A stretch of 64,000 nucleotides of DNA, from positions 147,677 to 211,676 of the forward strand of contig JALMQS010000408.1 of assembly GCA_024734495.1 (NCBI GenBank), written 5' to 3'. Each line of letters opens with the position of its first letter. The stretch's first letter is position 1. This document shows, one piece after another, positions 12,559-24,900 of this stretch. The notes beneath the pieces were generated by a model, which ran no database searches, was not told the origin of the DNA, and saw only the letters and a list, made by a program, of their open reading frames with translations. This DNA comes from Forficula auricularia. Lineage: Eukaryota > Arthropoda > Insecta > Dermaptera > Forficulidae. The translations under genes and the position numbers were made by a program.

Positions 12559-14599
12559 CTGTAACAAAGAAATGAACTTTCATTATTTAATGTTTTTCAA
12601 TATGAAACAAGTGAGTTTTGCGAATCTAGGAAAAATACGAATTTTTCCGAAATTCTTTTTACTCAAGACGAAATAAACGAAGAAGCTATTTAATTTAAAA
12701 TAAGAATTTACAAAAGTTTTCAAAGATATTAATAGATAAGTTGGATTATAAGTCAGATTTGCTGCAGATCCCCTCGATCTTGGTATTGGTGTTCGACTTA
12801 CACCAGCACTTCTAACATACACACAACATAACATATTTATTTTATTTTTTCGATAGTATTAGAATTAGATTTTATTGAAAAAAATCATGAGAGTGTATTC
12901 TACATCAATGGTTTATAAGCTGTGGTCCGTAGGATTTCTAAGGGCTCAACAAGCTGGGCTTCTAAAAACCCTTACATAACGCGGTACCTACACTCGAAGG
13001 CAGGATTTACGGGTCGAGGAATTGAATTATTTACTCGACAATTTGAAAGTTTTTAGTTTCTTATAGTATATAGAAATGTTTAAAAATAATTTTCATGCAT
13101 GATTTTTACTTTACTATACGGAATATGGTGAATTATTGCAAATGTAAAGAGAAATAAAATTGGCTAGACAAAAGTCTGTATTTTTTCTGGTTTTCGGGAA
13201 ATTTTTGGGAAGCTAAATACAATCATTATTCTGACATACAATAAAAACTATCCATAACAACTTGGATTTTAAAAAGCATGATTAATAAGCTCAAACTTAT
13301 AGAGATTTTTGATAACCTTCGTGAAATCTTTTTTTGAAATTTTTTCCAATTTTCTTAAAATACTAGTAACTTTTTCAATCGTATAATTAATATCAGAAAA
13401 TTTTAAGTGTGTGTGGGAGTGAGTTTTGGAGTAGGATCAAATTAGAGTCGGTCCAATTTTTGCAGTGGGCTTAAACTGAAAATGGTCTGCAACCATTTGG
13501 GCCGCTCGCCATCGTATATAACAAACATTGAATTCGTGCTACTTTATCAATTTTAATGTAAAGTATAGAAAATTTTGAAAAATCTCAAGAGATCACAGTT
13601 TTCTCTATAGAGTCATGTTAAACTATCATCTTGTCTTTTATTTTTTGTGAAACTTAACTAGTATTTTATATTTTTAAAAGATTCTTAAAAAAATTTTCAA
13701 TTTTTTTTTTTATTTTATTTAAATATGTTTCCCCAAGAACTCACACCATTCTCCCTTAAGAAAATTTTAATGTATATATCTTTAAAAAATATCATTCTTC
13801 TCGAGATTTCCGCAAATAAATTATGAGCTGGTTGTTCGATTCTTTAGTTGTTTGTAAAATAAAAGGTCATGGAAAATTGATTTATACCACATCAAGTTTT
13901 GAAAAATGTATTATTTAAAATAAAAATAACAAAATATTCCATGTTTTGTTTATTGTTTACGTTTTAGATTTAGCATAGTTGTTATTTGTTGATTTTGTTT
14001 ATGGATTTTTGTTTGCTATTGGCAATTAATATAATAATGGATGATCGATTAGCTTTCCACCTACATACACTTAGGAAAAATCAAATATTCATTTATCAAA
14101 CTTAATTATAATTTTAGAATGTGATTAAAATTTGGCCAAGAATAAAAAGAACAATCCATTATAAATGAACAATAAATAATTTACAGGACCTATGTAGTCT
14201 AGATGTCGGAGATTTTAATTTTTAATCTACAAAGTGACAAGTAAATTATTGATGATTTTCAAAGGGTTGAAGTGAGCTTATACATTCCCTTTAATTTAAT
14301 TAATTAATTTCGATAAGTTAATTAAAAATATTGAACTTGTATTTTTGTTTTAGATAAACTGTATTTCATTTTAAAATATTCTTCATAAAAAAAATACAAA
14401 TATAATATTTTAACAATAAACCATGATTTAATATAAAATTATATTTTTATGTAGATATCTACCATTTTATAGTATATTTTTTAAATCTACTTTGGAATCA
14501 CTTTTTCCTTAGTTTTATAATATTGTAGTAAATACAGTTTCGTATTTTGTAATTTTAACTCTTGTTTTAATGAGAATACATTTTAAAGTTGTCTATTAC
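12559..14599 (-). other. Intron (2.0 kb)
   Basis: Donor AAG|GTAATAG at 14599, acceptor TTACAG at 12559. Contains a short diverged copy of the ACTTTACCAT repeat end at about 13107-13150; otherwise AT-rich sequence with no feature I can support. Confidence 0.85.
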
Positions 14600-15084
14600 C
14601 TTATTGCACGAAGTGATACAGTCGCCGATGTAATCTAGATCATCGAGAAGATTATCGGGCAGATCCATATCGGCAATGCCCTCCTCGGAAATACAGGTAA
14701 GCTCAGGCTTATCGGCGCCGAGCAGAAGTCCGCTCCCAGCGCCATTTCCAATCCCATCCGGTCCGGCAGTCGTTCCGATTCCACCCCCAGTGCCCAGTCC
14801 TCCTCCACCAGGAAGAGCAGCCAGCTCTGCCGGGCCCAGTACCAATGCTCCAGCCAGTGCACCTGCGTCTAGGTCAGGTGGTTCATGACTGAAAGAGAGA
14901 CGGCGTCGTTGAGGACACGTCTCGGACGTGCACACGTGACGTGTTCCATTGGCACGCGTGTGCTTGTGTCGCGAGAGGTTGTGCCGGTGCAGGTCGATTA
15001 GGAAAAGCGCCAAGCTGCCCACCAGCACACAAGTCGAGCTGAAATAGTAGCCAGCCTTGCCGCCGCAGCCCATGTTAATGTACC
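14600..15084 (-). CDS. MCT-like transporter, TM12 and proximal C-terminal tail exon
   Basis: 485 bp, 161 full codons. Acceptor TTGTTGCAG before 15084, donor GTAATAG after 14600. It begins YINMGCGGKAGYYFSSTCVL, which completes TM11 and enters TM12 (about 342-362). After TM12 comes a basic segment (HRHNLSRHKH), a Cys-containing stretch, then a long Gly/Ala/Pro-rich low-complexity insert at about 401-455. An acidic conserved-looking segment follows, ISEEGIADMDLPDNLLDDLD to CNK. If the donor is not used, the frame runs ten more codons to a stop at 14567. The GC content is far above the flanks. An ATG inside the exon (15073) is not the gene's start, since the frame continues upstream through the splice site. 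Confidence 0.93.
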
Positions 15085-15397
15085 CTGCAACACAACAAAT
15101 GGGAAAGTGTGGAAAAAATCTTTTTTTGTGCAGAAAAAAATCGAATATCGTTGTTAATTATTGTACTAGTTCACTGGTTCCGAGATAGAGATTTGCATTT
15201 GGTCCTTTAGGGGTATATGAACAAAATTTAATAAATTTAATAATTATTATATTAAATGAGTAGTTCTTATATAAAATCGGTTTCTAGAAAACGGCTGAAA
15301 TGATTTCTATAAAAATACGGGTTAGGTGGATTTTGGGTAGACGAATCGATCTGTCAGGGTCTTATTATCTTCAGGTAACTTTAATTTAATATATATA

Positions 15398-16225
15398 TTT
15401 TTACTTTACCATGCAGGGTATGGTCAAGTATTGTAATCGTGCATGAAAAAAGTGTTTTTTTCCTTCTTTTTTTCGAAATATCTCAAAAATGGCTGAAACT
15501 ATTTTGATTAAAAAAATTGAGCGAAACTATGGCATTTCGCTCTACAAAAAAGCTCTAATAAGTGAACATCGAAAAAATTATATTTTTCGAGATAATAATT
15601 GTTTTGTCAAAATGTCAGTTAGTCTGGTTGTCCGTCTGTTAGTCTGTGCGTTAATTTTTGTGGACGAGCTAGCACAAAAACTAGTTTGAATATCGAAACC
15701 AAATTTCACACGTAGTTTTTGTCCATTGAGATTAAGAGCTGATTAGATTTTGGTGCATATCGATCCAAAATTAAGGTGGGTTAAAAATTAAAAATCTAGG
15801 TCATTCGAGCAAACTAAACCAAATTTTGTATACATAATCAGTGGGACCCCAGAAGTCTAAAAATTCAAAAACTAACAGCCCAAAATGGGGAGGAGGAAAG
15901 GGGAGTGAAATTGAAAATATTGGCCATTTACCAAACTCAACCAAATTTTGTATACATAATCAGTGAGACCCCAGAAGTCTAAAATTGCAAAAACTAACCG
16001 CCCAAAATGGGAGGGGGGAGGTGTAGGGTCAAAAAATGAAAATCTAGGCTCTTGTACCAAACTCAACCAAATTTTGTATACATAATCAGTGGGCCCCCAG
16101 GAGTCTAAAAATGCACAAACTAACCCCCTCCCCTACATGATTATAAATAATTTTATTAAATATAAGTGAGGGGGCCAGGTTGTATGGTAAAGTCAAGTGG
16201 ATGGCCACATCAGAACACGTCAGCT
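15398..16225. mobile_element. Element with ACTTTACCAT-type ends and internal 122-126-bp minisatellite
   Basis: Starts tttttactttaccatgcagg and closes near caggttgtatggtaaagtc; the two ends are partly inverse (ACTTTACCAT(G/A)CA). A right-hand tail gtggatggccacatcagaac-ggtcagcttattttt-like recurs at 29965-30030 (inverted) and 60040-60155. Inside are three tandem units with the phrase caaattttgtatacataatc at 15820, 15942 and 16068, so a period of 122-126 bp. No transposase is visible. Confidence 0.5.
15790..16140 (+). repeat. Minisatellite, about three units of 122-126 bp
   Basis: Each unit reads: caaattttgtatacataatc, a GTGGG/GTGAGACCCC segment, aagtctaaaaatgcaaaaac, taaccgcccaaaatggg, a G-rich run, then aaaaatgaaaatctaggctc. 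Related units occur at 20500-20690, 30420-30640 and 57625-57900. Confidence 0.7.
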
Positions 16226-16289
16226 TATTTTTAATTAAAGTAATTATTCACATGTAGGTAAGTGTCAAAAATGAAGATATTAGGGAAAA

Positions 16290-16481
16290 GTGCAATATAC
16301 AAAATGTCAGCGTATGGGACCAAAGGAGAAGAACCGAATGGAGGGCACACGTATTGCGAATGAATGAAGACCGGCTGGTGAGGAAGGTACATGACAACAT
16401 CCCTACCGGGAAAAGAAGATGGGGCCGTCCAAGAAAACGATGAAAAGACGCTCTGGAGTAAACAGGCTTTTAGCCTAACAA

Positions 16482-16512
<31 letters not shown>
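16290..16512 (+). pseudogene. Non-LTR retrotransposon 3' end with (GAA)n tail
   Basis: The plus strand reads WDQRRRTEWRAHVLRMNEDR then a segment ending GKRRWGRPRKR before a stop, the C-terminal pattern of RTE/Jockey-type reverse transcriptase polyproteins (…EWR.HV.RM…R…GRPRKRW). A short 3' UTR and a (GAA)n tail at about 16486-16512 follow. 5' truncated, as is usual for LINE insertions. The tail type is shared with the SINE-like element at 1345-1585. Confidence 0.65.
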
Positions 16513-17181
16513 GTAAGTGTGTTAATAAAAAATTATAATTCATTTTTTTTTCAATTTTTTTTATTGATTGTTTTTTTGAAATTTTAAAACCCACTAATAG
16601 TTCATATTACAAATATTATTATACCTACATTAAAATTTGGACAATTAATAATGATGACAGGAGGACGATTGGAATATGAAATTGGAATAATATTCGGACA
16701 ATTAATAATTAAAGGCATTTTTAATAAAATTTTTTATTACAATATCAATTTCATTCTCTTGGTCGGAACGGGTCAAAACTTTCGAAAAAATAGATGTTTC
16801 ACTTCAAAAAATTAATTTTTTTAATTGAACTATCTTTTAATTTTAAAATTTTATCTTTCTATATTTTATTTATTTTTAAAAATAGCTGCATCCATATACC
16901 TACTTACATACATATTTCCAAAAGTGATATTATGTTGTAAAGGATATTTTTCATTGTAGATAATTCTTATAAAATACTAATAAAAAGAGCCACTTTGGAA
17001 ATAAACTAGATTAGATTAGAAACATATTTTTTTATTTGAATTATTTTGAGAAAAAATGATATTTTCTGAATTTCTGTATCTACCGAGAGTTCTGAAACTA
17101 GAGGGTTCAAAATTTAGTCAGTTCACCGCATTGGAAATACGGACACACGAAATACGCATTAAAGATGTACTGGTAGATTTA

Positions 17182-17377
17182 TAGCTGACGAATGAATGGA
17201 TGGCAACCCAGAAATAAATAAAAATATTATTTCCAATAATAGAATATTTATTGTAAAGTTTTCTTTTTACAATTTTTGAAACCAACGTAAAAGAAAACCT
17301 TTCAATAAATAGTATTTTATTGGAAATATTCATTTTATTTATTCCTGGGCTGCCTTCTATTCACTCATCAGCTATTC
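17182..17377. mobile_element. 196-bp palindromic element (GGCAnCCCAG family)
   Basis: The left arm tagctgacgaatgaatggat-ggcaacccagaaataaata is matched inversely on the right (ctgggctgccttctattcac...cagctatt). Arms extend into the middle with an AATATTTCCAATA-rich core, and the centre at about 17270-17295 reads tttacaatttttgaaaccaa. The GGCAGCCCAG arm motif is shared with the elements at 9530, 37475 and 49889, but no intact stem-loop core remains. Confidence 0.6.
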
Positions 17378-19379
17378 GTTTTTGATTTATTTATCATGGG
17401 CATCGGAATCCAGATAGACAGACGGAAAAACAACCATGGTTGAAAATGACTTTACGGTTCACGTTTCAGACATTTTTAAACACAATGGGGGGTAAATGTC
17501 CGAGTTTAATACTAGAGCCAGCCGGAAGGCTAATATTTTATATCATCTGTCAAGCAATAACAACAAAATATTAATGATCCACAATTAGTCAGGCACTGAT
17601 TCCAAACATTTTTCTCTTTTTTTTTTATTTATTTTTATCGTTTTGCAAAACTCAAATATTTCACGGAATTTTTTTTTTGTTAACCCTACAAGTCTAAATC
17701 AGCAGTTTGTTGTTGTTTTTAATGTATCTCTTATTAAAAGGCTATAATTTACAAATGTATATTTTTCTTTTTCCTGTTGCGAGATAGCAGCAGCAAACCA
17801 AAGCAAAGTGAATAAAGAGGGAGAGAATTCATCATCTCAATTCCATTCATTCGTCGGTCCTTTTAGCTCTGTAACAGGAAAATAAACCGCCCTTCTTTCC
17901 CTTTTCAACTCATTTCCTCGTTTTCTCCTCTCTGCTTCTAATTTTGCTTCCACAAGCATCAACCCTAACTTCCACACCACCCCTACTCATTATTCAACCT
18001 GTTCTCTCATTTAATCTGATGTAATTTCAGCTCAACTATGTCATTTTAAAATTTTATCCTATTAATCAAAACTTAATTCAATAACATTTCGGAAACGTAA
18101 AGAGCGGAGAAGAAGTAGAAGAAGAAAGGGAACAGAGAAAAGGAAATTAAAAGATCAATCCAAGAAGTTGAATTGAAATTGAAATATATACGAATATATA
18201 TACAATAAATTAGCATAATCCGTTGAATGTTTATTGAATCAACTTGCGGCTGTTTGAAACAAATGTTGGCAAACTTTAAGAGAAAGATTAAAGAGAAGTT
18301 AGATGATGATAGGATGAATGAAAATTGATCAATTCAGTTTATCACACGAGATTTTTTAAATCAATTTTTTTTTTTTTTTTTAAACAAATTGGTTTTTCTA
18401 AAAGAATAAACTTTCTATGAAAAATACGCTTTATTTTAATTATTAAAAATTTATTAAAAATATAAAGTGTAAAAGCTTTTTCAAGACACTTGTTTGTTTT
18501 CGGTCATTTGGCATTTTTTTGTTAACGAAGAGAATCGCCTAAAAAGCTGAAAATTTCTTCAAGGGTGCAAGTTAATATTATTAGTTATTTTTGAGCAAAG
18601 TTCAGTTCATTAGCTACAATAATTCATTCTATATTCATACAATCACGACACATGAGCCTTGGTCTTTTTTGCTATTGGTAAATAAATGGTAAGTACGGTG
18701 TTGCCCCTTGTGGTAGAAATTGAAACTAACGCAATCGGGTCACTGTCAAAAGACCCCAATGAACTAGTTCAATCTTTCACCACCAGTTGGCATATCTGCA
18801 ATTTCCACTTACCATTAGTAAAAAGTCATTACCTAAAGTCGCTTAATTTACGAGTGTATAATATACAATTAGAATCTCTATATTATCATTAATCATTATA
18901 TTATATCTTATCTTAGAAATTTCATAAAAAGAAAAAATATTGAATAAGTGAAATAGTCAGATTTCAGTCAGATTTCGATTATCAATTTCACCCAAAAAGT
19001 TTTATATTCTATTTATTTTCTGTTCTTAAAAATTTAATTTAATTTTTTAACAAAAATAAAAAAATAAGATAGATTTTAAAAAGTACCTACGTTGAAAAGT
19101 CAAAAGAATGGAATGCTATATATACTAGTATATATGGTATAATTAGCTTTGGGATTTGATATTAGGAGTTAACTTTGCCTAGTCAACTCTAATCTGCTTA
19201 ATTTGCACAAGTTTAGTTTGATGTCACTTTGGCAGATTTATTTCACATCACCGCATATAAATTACGCATAACCAGATGTAATAATTATGTTAGCAGACTT
19301 ATGGATTCGGATAGGGCAAAAGATTAAGAACAAGTTAATAGAAAAGTTTTTATTTTGGCGAAAGTAGCAGAGTTGTTGA

Positions 19380-19493
19380 TTCATAAAGAGAAACAAAGAG
19401 GTTTTCCTCTGCTTGATTCAAATAAACATACACACATATATATCAAATATTTCCATCAAGCAGAAGACCACCGCTTTGTTTCTCTTTATGAAG
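19380..19493. mobile_element. 114-bp palindromic element
   Basis: Inverted arms: ttcataaagagaaacaaaga at the left and its complement tctttgtttc-tctttatgaa at the right (with small differences), followed inward by cctctgcttga / tcaagcagaag. The centre is a TA/CA-rich loop. Same architecture as 45091-45229 and 56475-56642. Confidence 0.6.
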
Positions 19494-20439
19494 TTCTAAC
19501 TTCTGTGAAATTTATTTTGGAAAAATATATATAATTAAAAAAATTAACCCAAAATCTCCGAATTTTATTTTAAATTATTAATTTAATTATTATTTGAAGA
19601 CAAAAACATAGTAGGTACAACGTGATATATTGCGTATCTTTCACTTACATCGATTAAATACAGAAAAATTAAGTGATCTAAAGTTATTAAGTACCTAATA
19701 TTAAAGTAATAAATACAATTTTGGTTTGGTTGGTGAAATCAGGAGTTAATATTTTCAAACAAACTTAGACGAATTTTCTCAGATTTGGTATTTAAGAGGA
19801 TAAAAATGACTTTCCAATAAATTTCTTTTATTTTTTCATTATCCTTCTACTTCATCCCATCAATTCTCCGTTAATACTCTACCAGTCTGACTCTTCAAAA
19901 AGAAAATACTTCTAATATATTGGATTCTTATAAAACTTATAGAAAATAAATAATAAATAATTCTTAAAAAATAAATAAAATAAAAAAAAGAAAATGTCAA
20001 AGCTTTTTTTTAGATAATTACTAAAAATCTAAATGTACGTAAAACTATTTCAAATTTTTATAAGATTTATTGGAAACTCAAAATTATTAATTATTAAAAC
20101 AATTGAAAATTTAGAATATAAATTTTTAGAGCCGACTTTGACAAAATGACGAAAACATAAAAATACCTATGTTGTAGTGAGTGCAATACCGGTACATCTT
20201 ATGTAAAGGGGATTTTTTTGGTTAGAATTAGCAAATTCAAATCAAAATCTTGTTCTTATTTCTTGATCTGATATGCAATCTTATACGTTTTGTGAAATTT
20301 AACATTTTTATTTCTTACCTACCTTAAGGTAACAGAGAAAGCAGTGAATTTAGGGGCAATTTTTTGGCTCGTGAGACAACAAAAACTCGTATATTTTTTA
20401 AAAATTATTGTATAATTTCCACTTTACCAATAAAAGTTT

Positions 20440-21045
20440 TTGTATATATAAAAAAAATTTCCCCAAAAAGGGGGAGGGTGAAAAAATGTAAATTCTTGCC
20501 CTTGGAGCAAACACAACCAAATTTTGTATACATAATCTCTGGGCCTCTAGAGAGCTGGAAATGCAAAAACTAACCACCCAAAATGGGAGGGAGGGTCAAA
20601 AATGAAAATTCTTTCTCTTGGGCCAAACTCAACCAAATTTTGTATACATAATCTGTGGGTCATTAGAAGGCTAGAAATGCAAAAAATGGCTGCGGAGGGG
20701 GGGGAGTCCAGGGGGCATAGCGGAGTTGGTGTCCAGGGGGCTAGACAGGGGTGTGGTGCGCAGGGTTAGAGGGCACGGTGTGGGGTCCGGGGTGGATGGG
20801 TTGCGGGTGGTGGTGTGGGGGCGGGGTTGGGAACGGGTGCATGGTGCGGGAGTAGGGGTGCTGGAGGGGTTTTCGGGGGGTGGGGCGAGGGGGGTTAGGG
20901 TGCGGAATGGAGTGTTGGGGTGGGGGGGGGTTAGGCATGGTGCGGTGGGGGGGGGGGTTCGTGAAGTGTGGTGGGTGGTAGTGGGGGGGGGGTTCGATGC
21001 CCCCTGGCTAGCAAGAGGGCCGCCGAAGGCGAGCCTTGCAGCTAG
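20440..21045 (-). mobile_element. Helitron-like repeat with G-rich interior (inverse of 30140-30660)
   Basis: Ends at the right with gcgagccttgcagctagt, the complement of the CTAGCTGCAAGGC head seen at 29471 and 30141, with the neighbouring block cctggctagcaagagggccg. Inward is a G-rich array (20690-21005), then two minisatellite units (caaattttgtatacataatc at 20518 and 20634), then a ccccaaaaagggggaggg segment matched at 30610-30640. The other end is not clear. The CTAGCTG head is typical of a class of Helitron-like insect repeats; assignment is by resemblance only. The long open frame at 20726-21055 is a product of the G-rich array, not a gene. Confidence 0.5.
20690..21005 (+). repeat. G-rich low-complexity array, G-quadruplex-prone
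   Basis: About 315 bases dominated by GGG to GGGGGGGGG runs separated by GT or GC steps on the plus strand. Many sets of four G-runs with short loops occur. A C-rich counterpart lies at 30185-30420 and a weaker G-rich one at 24600-24735. Confidence 0.8.
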
Positions 21046-22849
21046 TCCTATATAAATGAAAGTAAAAACTCTAGTGACTATACCTTTTCAGCTTTAAATT
21101 GAGATTAATCAATTACAAATTTAGAATAATTAGTTTCAAAATAGGATTATTCACTTTCAAATTGGGAATAATCAACTATAAATGAGATTATTAACTTTTC
21201 AATAGGGAAATAGTCCTTTTGGAAATTAATTAATCCCATATCGAAATAAATTATTCGTGATCCGTAATTGTTTTATCCCATTTTGAAATCGATTGGACAG
21301 AATTTAAAATTGAAAAAGTATAAAATCGAGAAGTAGTGAATTTACTGGAAAATTTTTATTAAAATATAAATGAATTAAAAATGCAAATCTAAAATCTGAT
21401 TCAATGTGTTTTTATACCCTATGAGTGAATAATTAATTTTGATGAGAATAATTGAGTTGTACTTGAGAATTAAGTTGTGCAATACCTCGGAGGGTCGAGA
21501 GGCGACGGTCGGGTTATATACTATGCAGATTCTCTTTCAGAGAGGAGGAAGAGAAATATATAGAGAGCCACTAATGTAATGGTAAACTATGTGTGTGTGG
21601 TCAGGAGGGCGAAGACTACCAGTGGAGGTTTCAAAAATAAAACGGATCTTTCTAAAACAAGCAAAAATGTATTTTTAAAACGTACCGTTTGATGATGAGG
21701 AAGAGGGGTGAAAACACCGACAGAACATTTTATATGGAAATGAATGAAATAAAAATGCTTGTTAAGAAAGAAAAGAAAAAAATTCAATATTCGGGAAACA
21801 TACTATGTAAATTATCTTTTAAAAAATCGACAGTGCCTTCATTTAATCGAAAGTGGATGCGTCTGTGAACAACGCGAAATAGATAATGGAATACAATTTC
21901 ATTTGAATAATATATGTATCTTTTATGTGCTCTTTATTTGATCGGGTGACCACCAAAGGGCATATTAAATTCGCTTTAAATTCTTATCCAATTAAGCGAA
22001 CTAATTTTTTAGCCCATTAACGACCGAGAAAAATTGTAAAATTCTGCTAGTGATAAAATTTTCATTGAAAGGTCTTAAATGAATTTTAAGATTAAAATCA
22101 AATGAATATAATTTTTTTTTAATACCTATGTTTTTTTTTGTTTTTTTTTGTTTTTTAGTCTAACGTCACTAGAAGCTAGCTAGATTTTCGAAAAAAAGTA
22201 ACCAAGAAATTTAAAACCAAGAATCAAAGATCTTAGTAGATGTGTTTTATTCATGTCAGAAGGGATCGTCACATCAGGAGTCGAAACCAAGTGCAAAACT
22301 AGTTTTTCGATCCATTTCTATCTTTGTCAAAAATACAAGGCGCCTCACTAATATAGGAGGGGAAAGCAACAGGAAACCACCCCTGGGAAAAAATTTCCCC
22401 AGGAAAATTATAAGGTGCTCTGAATATCAATTGGCTAAATTGAGTATGGCAATAGAAGAAGATTTCTGGATAGTAAGAAAAAGCCCCAATCTGATAATTA
22501 CTTTATCTATAGGTACTTACTAAATTTATAATTTTTCCGCTGAACATATAGATTTGTTTGGTTCATATTAAACAGTATAACTGCTAAATCAAAATCGTTT
22601 CGAATAATTGGTTTTTCGTTATAATTTTTATATTTATATATAGGTTTAAACGTATTTATGGATATTATTCACTAGTCTAACTTTTTGTTAAATATAGTAA
22701 TTTTGAGTATTACTACCCAAATAAAAATATTTCATTTTTCCAATCTCTAAGAAAAGTCGCTTAAAAATGAGATTTTAACTAAGCAAACTAATTTAAAAAT
22801 AAATAAATAATGTGGAAAAAAACCAAGGCCCTAGTTTGTACAAAAAAGA

Positions 22850-23475
22850 ACAGGAAAGCATCAAAATTAACCAAGAAAACCTAGAAGGAGTCAAGGAATT
22901 CCGCTATCTAGGAAGTAAAATAACATAGGGTGGGAGGAGTGAAAACGAAATTTAATCAAGAATTTCCCAAGCAAAAATAGGGTTTAATTCAAAACAAAAC
23001 CTGCTATGCTCCTCCTCAATAAGCTTAGAAAACAGGAAGTTGCTATTGAAGACATATGTATGGAGCATAGCCATGTAGGGATGTGAAACCTGGACAATTG
23101 GAAAAGCGGAGAGAAAAAGACTAGAGGCTTTTGAAATGTGGTGCTACAGAAGAATGATGAATATCCAATGGATGGATAGAATTACAAATGAAGAAGTTCT
23201 TGGAAGAATCGGAGTAAGAAGAACTTTGTGGAAGAGTCTGAGGAAGAGAAGGGGTCAGATGATGAGACACACACTGAAACATGTGGAACTGTTTAGGGAT
23301 ATCTTGGAGGGGGAGGTGGGAAAGAAAAGGGGAAGGGGAAGGCCCAGATTAAAATATTTCGACCAAATAATTGGGGATATGGGGTGCGAGACATTTAGAT
23401 AGGTCAAACAGCTGGCGGGGGATAGAGCTGAGTGGAGACGGGTGGTTGCATCAAACCAGTCTTAGGACTGTATAC
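22850..23475 (+). pseudogene. RTE-type reverse transcriptase remnant (with stops)
   Basis: In one main frame the plus strand gives ENLEGVKEFRYLGSKIT, then SLENRKLLLKTYVWSIAM, GCETWTIGKAERKRLEAFEM, WCYRRMMNIQWMDRITNEEV and ...LEGEVGKKRGRGRPRLK..., interrupted by stop codons (near 22930, 22955, 23080, 23402). This is the C-terminal region of an endonuclease-reverse transcriptase of RTE-like non-LTR elements. The copy ends near gtcttaggactgtatactca, as does the minus-strand copy at 45755. Dead by mutation. Confidence 0.8.
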
Positions 23476-23934
23476 TCAATTATGATGAGAGGAAGAATTA
23501 TTGAAATTACCAAAAACTTCTGTTCGAAATATCCAACACCCTATATAGGAAACGGGTGAAGCTATTTAAGTACTCAGGGATCCAAGCTCGTAGGTCGATC
23601 GGGATAATGAATACACCCAATAATTTTATTTTTTTCCTTGATCGTGTTTATATTTATATGATATTCATTTTGGATTACTCCAAAGATTCCCAAATTATTA
23701 ATTAAAAATAAAGAACAATTACAATTGTTTTTTTTAAATGTTTTATATTGTGTTGATACAAATTGAATGATTCGGTGAAGACATACCTACTCTTTGAAAT
23801 GTTTTTTTCTTATAGTAAGAACTCCTGACAAATAAGTTTATAAAATTAAGTAAAAACTAACCTAACTACTATTGTACTATTGTAAAAAACATAAAATAAT
23901 TAATAAAATTGTTTTGCTTTCACTATTTCAGCCT

Positions 23935-23966
23935 CTGAGGAAGTCGCTAATCAGTGACGAAACGTT
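23935..23966 (+). ncRNA. Hammerhead-like core (family 3)
   Basis: CTGAGGA, one A, GTCGC, loop TAATCA, GTGAC, GAAA, CGTT. The stem GTCGC/GTGAC pairs over five positions with one G-U. The sequence of the stem is unrelated to families 1 and 2, but the frame of conserved bases is the same. A matching outer helix is not obvious. Confidence 0.35.
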
Positions 23967-24179
23967 TGGTCCATTTAATTAAAAAATTTTGTGTTTGATT
24001 TAAATTCGGGTCCAAGTCCACTACGATCCTTATAAATATTTGATTATGGACACGAACAATGAAATATTCCAAAATTAAATTTATTCCAAAAAGAATAAAT
24101 AATTCCCAAATCTACTCTTATTAAACGAACAAAAATTGTATATTTATTTATATATATATATTTGTTTGTATATATATTT

Positions 24180-24900
24180 GTATCTTAGTTCTATTTTGAA
24201 AACGGCTCTACCGATTTTTATGAAATTCACGGGTTAGGGGTTTTTGGGATGACAGTTCGATATGTCACGGTCTCATATTCGACAAAATTGTTTTTGATGG
24301 GTTTTTTCGTAATCAAATTAATTATTCTCAGGTAGACAAATCCCATTCTTAGGGTTTTAAAAAGGTTACTCTTTTCCTTTTGTACCCAGGCAGACAATGG
24401 GTTGGGTTAATCCTTTTTTCTCAAAGGCCTTGAAGAAATATTGTGATTGTGGTGTGTTGTTGTCAAGCATTAACTTAACCCGAACAAAGCTCGGTCTTCC
24501 AGGTATATATATATATAAGTATTTGTATTTTTTTTTATTTTAAAACGGCTCTAACGATTTTGATGAAACAAACTCTATTAACAAGTTTTGAGAATGAGAA
24601 AGCGATCTTGATGCGGAGTGGGGGTGAATGTGGTGGATGTGGGGGTGCAGAAGGTGGGGGGCAGTGGTGGGGGATCCGGGGGTAAGGCGAGGTTTCGGGG
24701 GTGGCACCGAGCAAGGTTGAGGTGGGGGTACAATGGTCGAATACTATATAGATATATTTGTATTTTTTTAATTTGAAAACGGCTCTCAAATAAAAATCGA
24801 CCTTTTTATCAGAATTTTAAATTAAAAATAATATTAAAATAAAGATTTTAACTGAAGGAAGAAGTTACCGAGCATCGCTCGGTACCTCCAGGTACTTATA
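24180..24900. mobile_element. Repeat cluster with CTCGGT hairpins and AAAACGGCTCTA blocks
   Basis: The phrase gaaaacggctcta/aaaacggctctaac occurs at about 24197, 24541 and 24777, and short hairpin-like ends occur at 24487-24505 (gctcggtcttccaggtat) and 24868-24893 (accgagcatcgctcggtacc). A G-rich block lies at 24600-24735. The look is that of nested, diverged non-autonomous elements of Helitron-like type. A related AAAACGGCTGAAA block lies at 15290. Confidence 0.4.

Noticed and set aside
20726..21055. 109-codon open frame rich in Gly, Val, Arg, Trp
   Set aside because: It is a reading of a G-rich low-complexity array inside a repeat; the opposite strand is equally open and Pro/His-rich.
22242..22523. 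93-codon open frame on the plus strand
   Set aside because: No recognisable domain, no conserved neighbour, composition close to its surroundings; kept out of the gene list.
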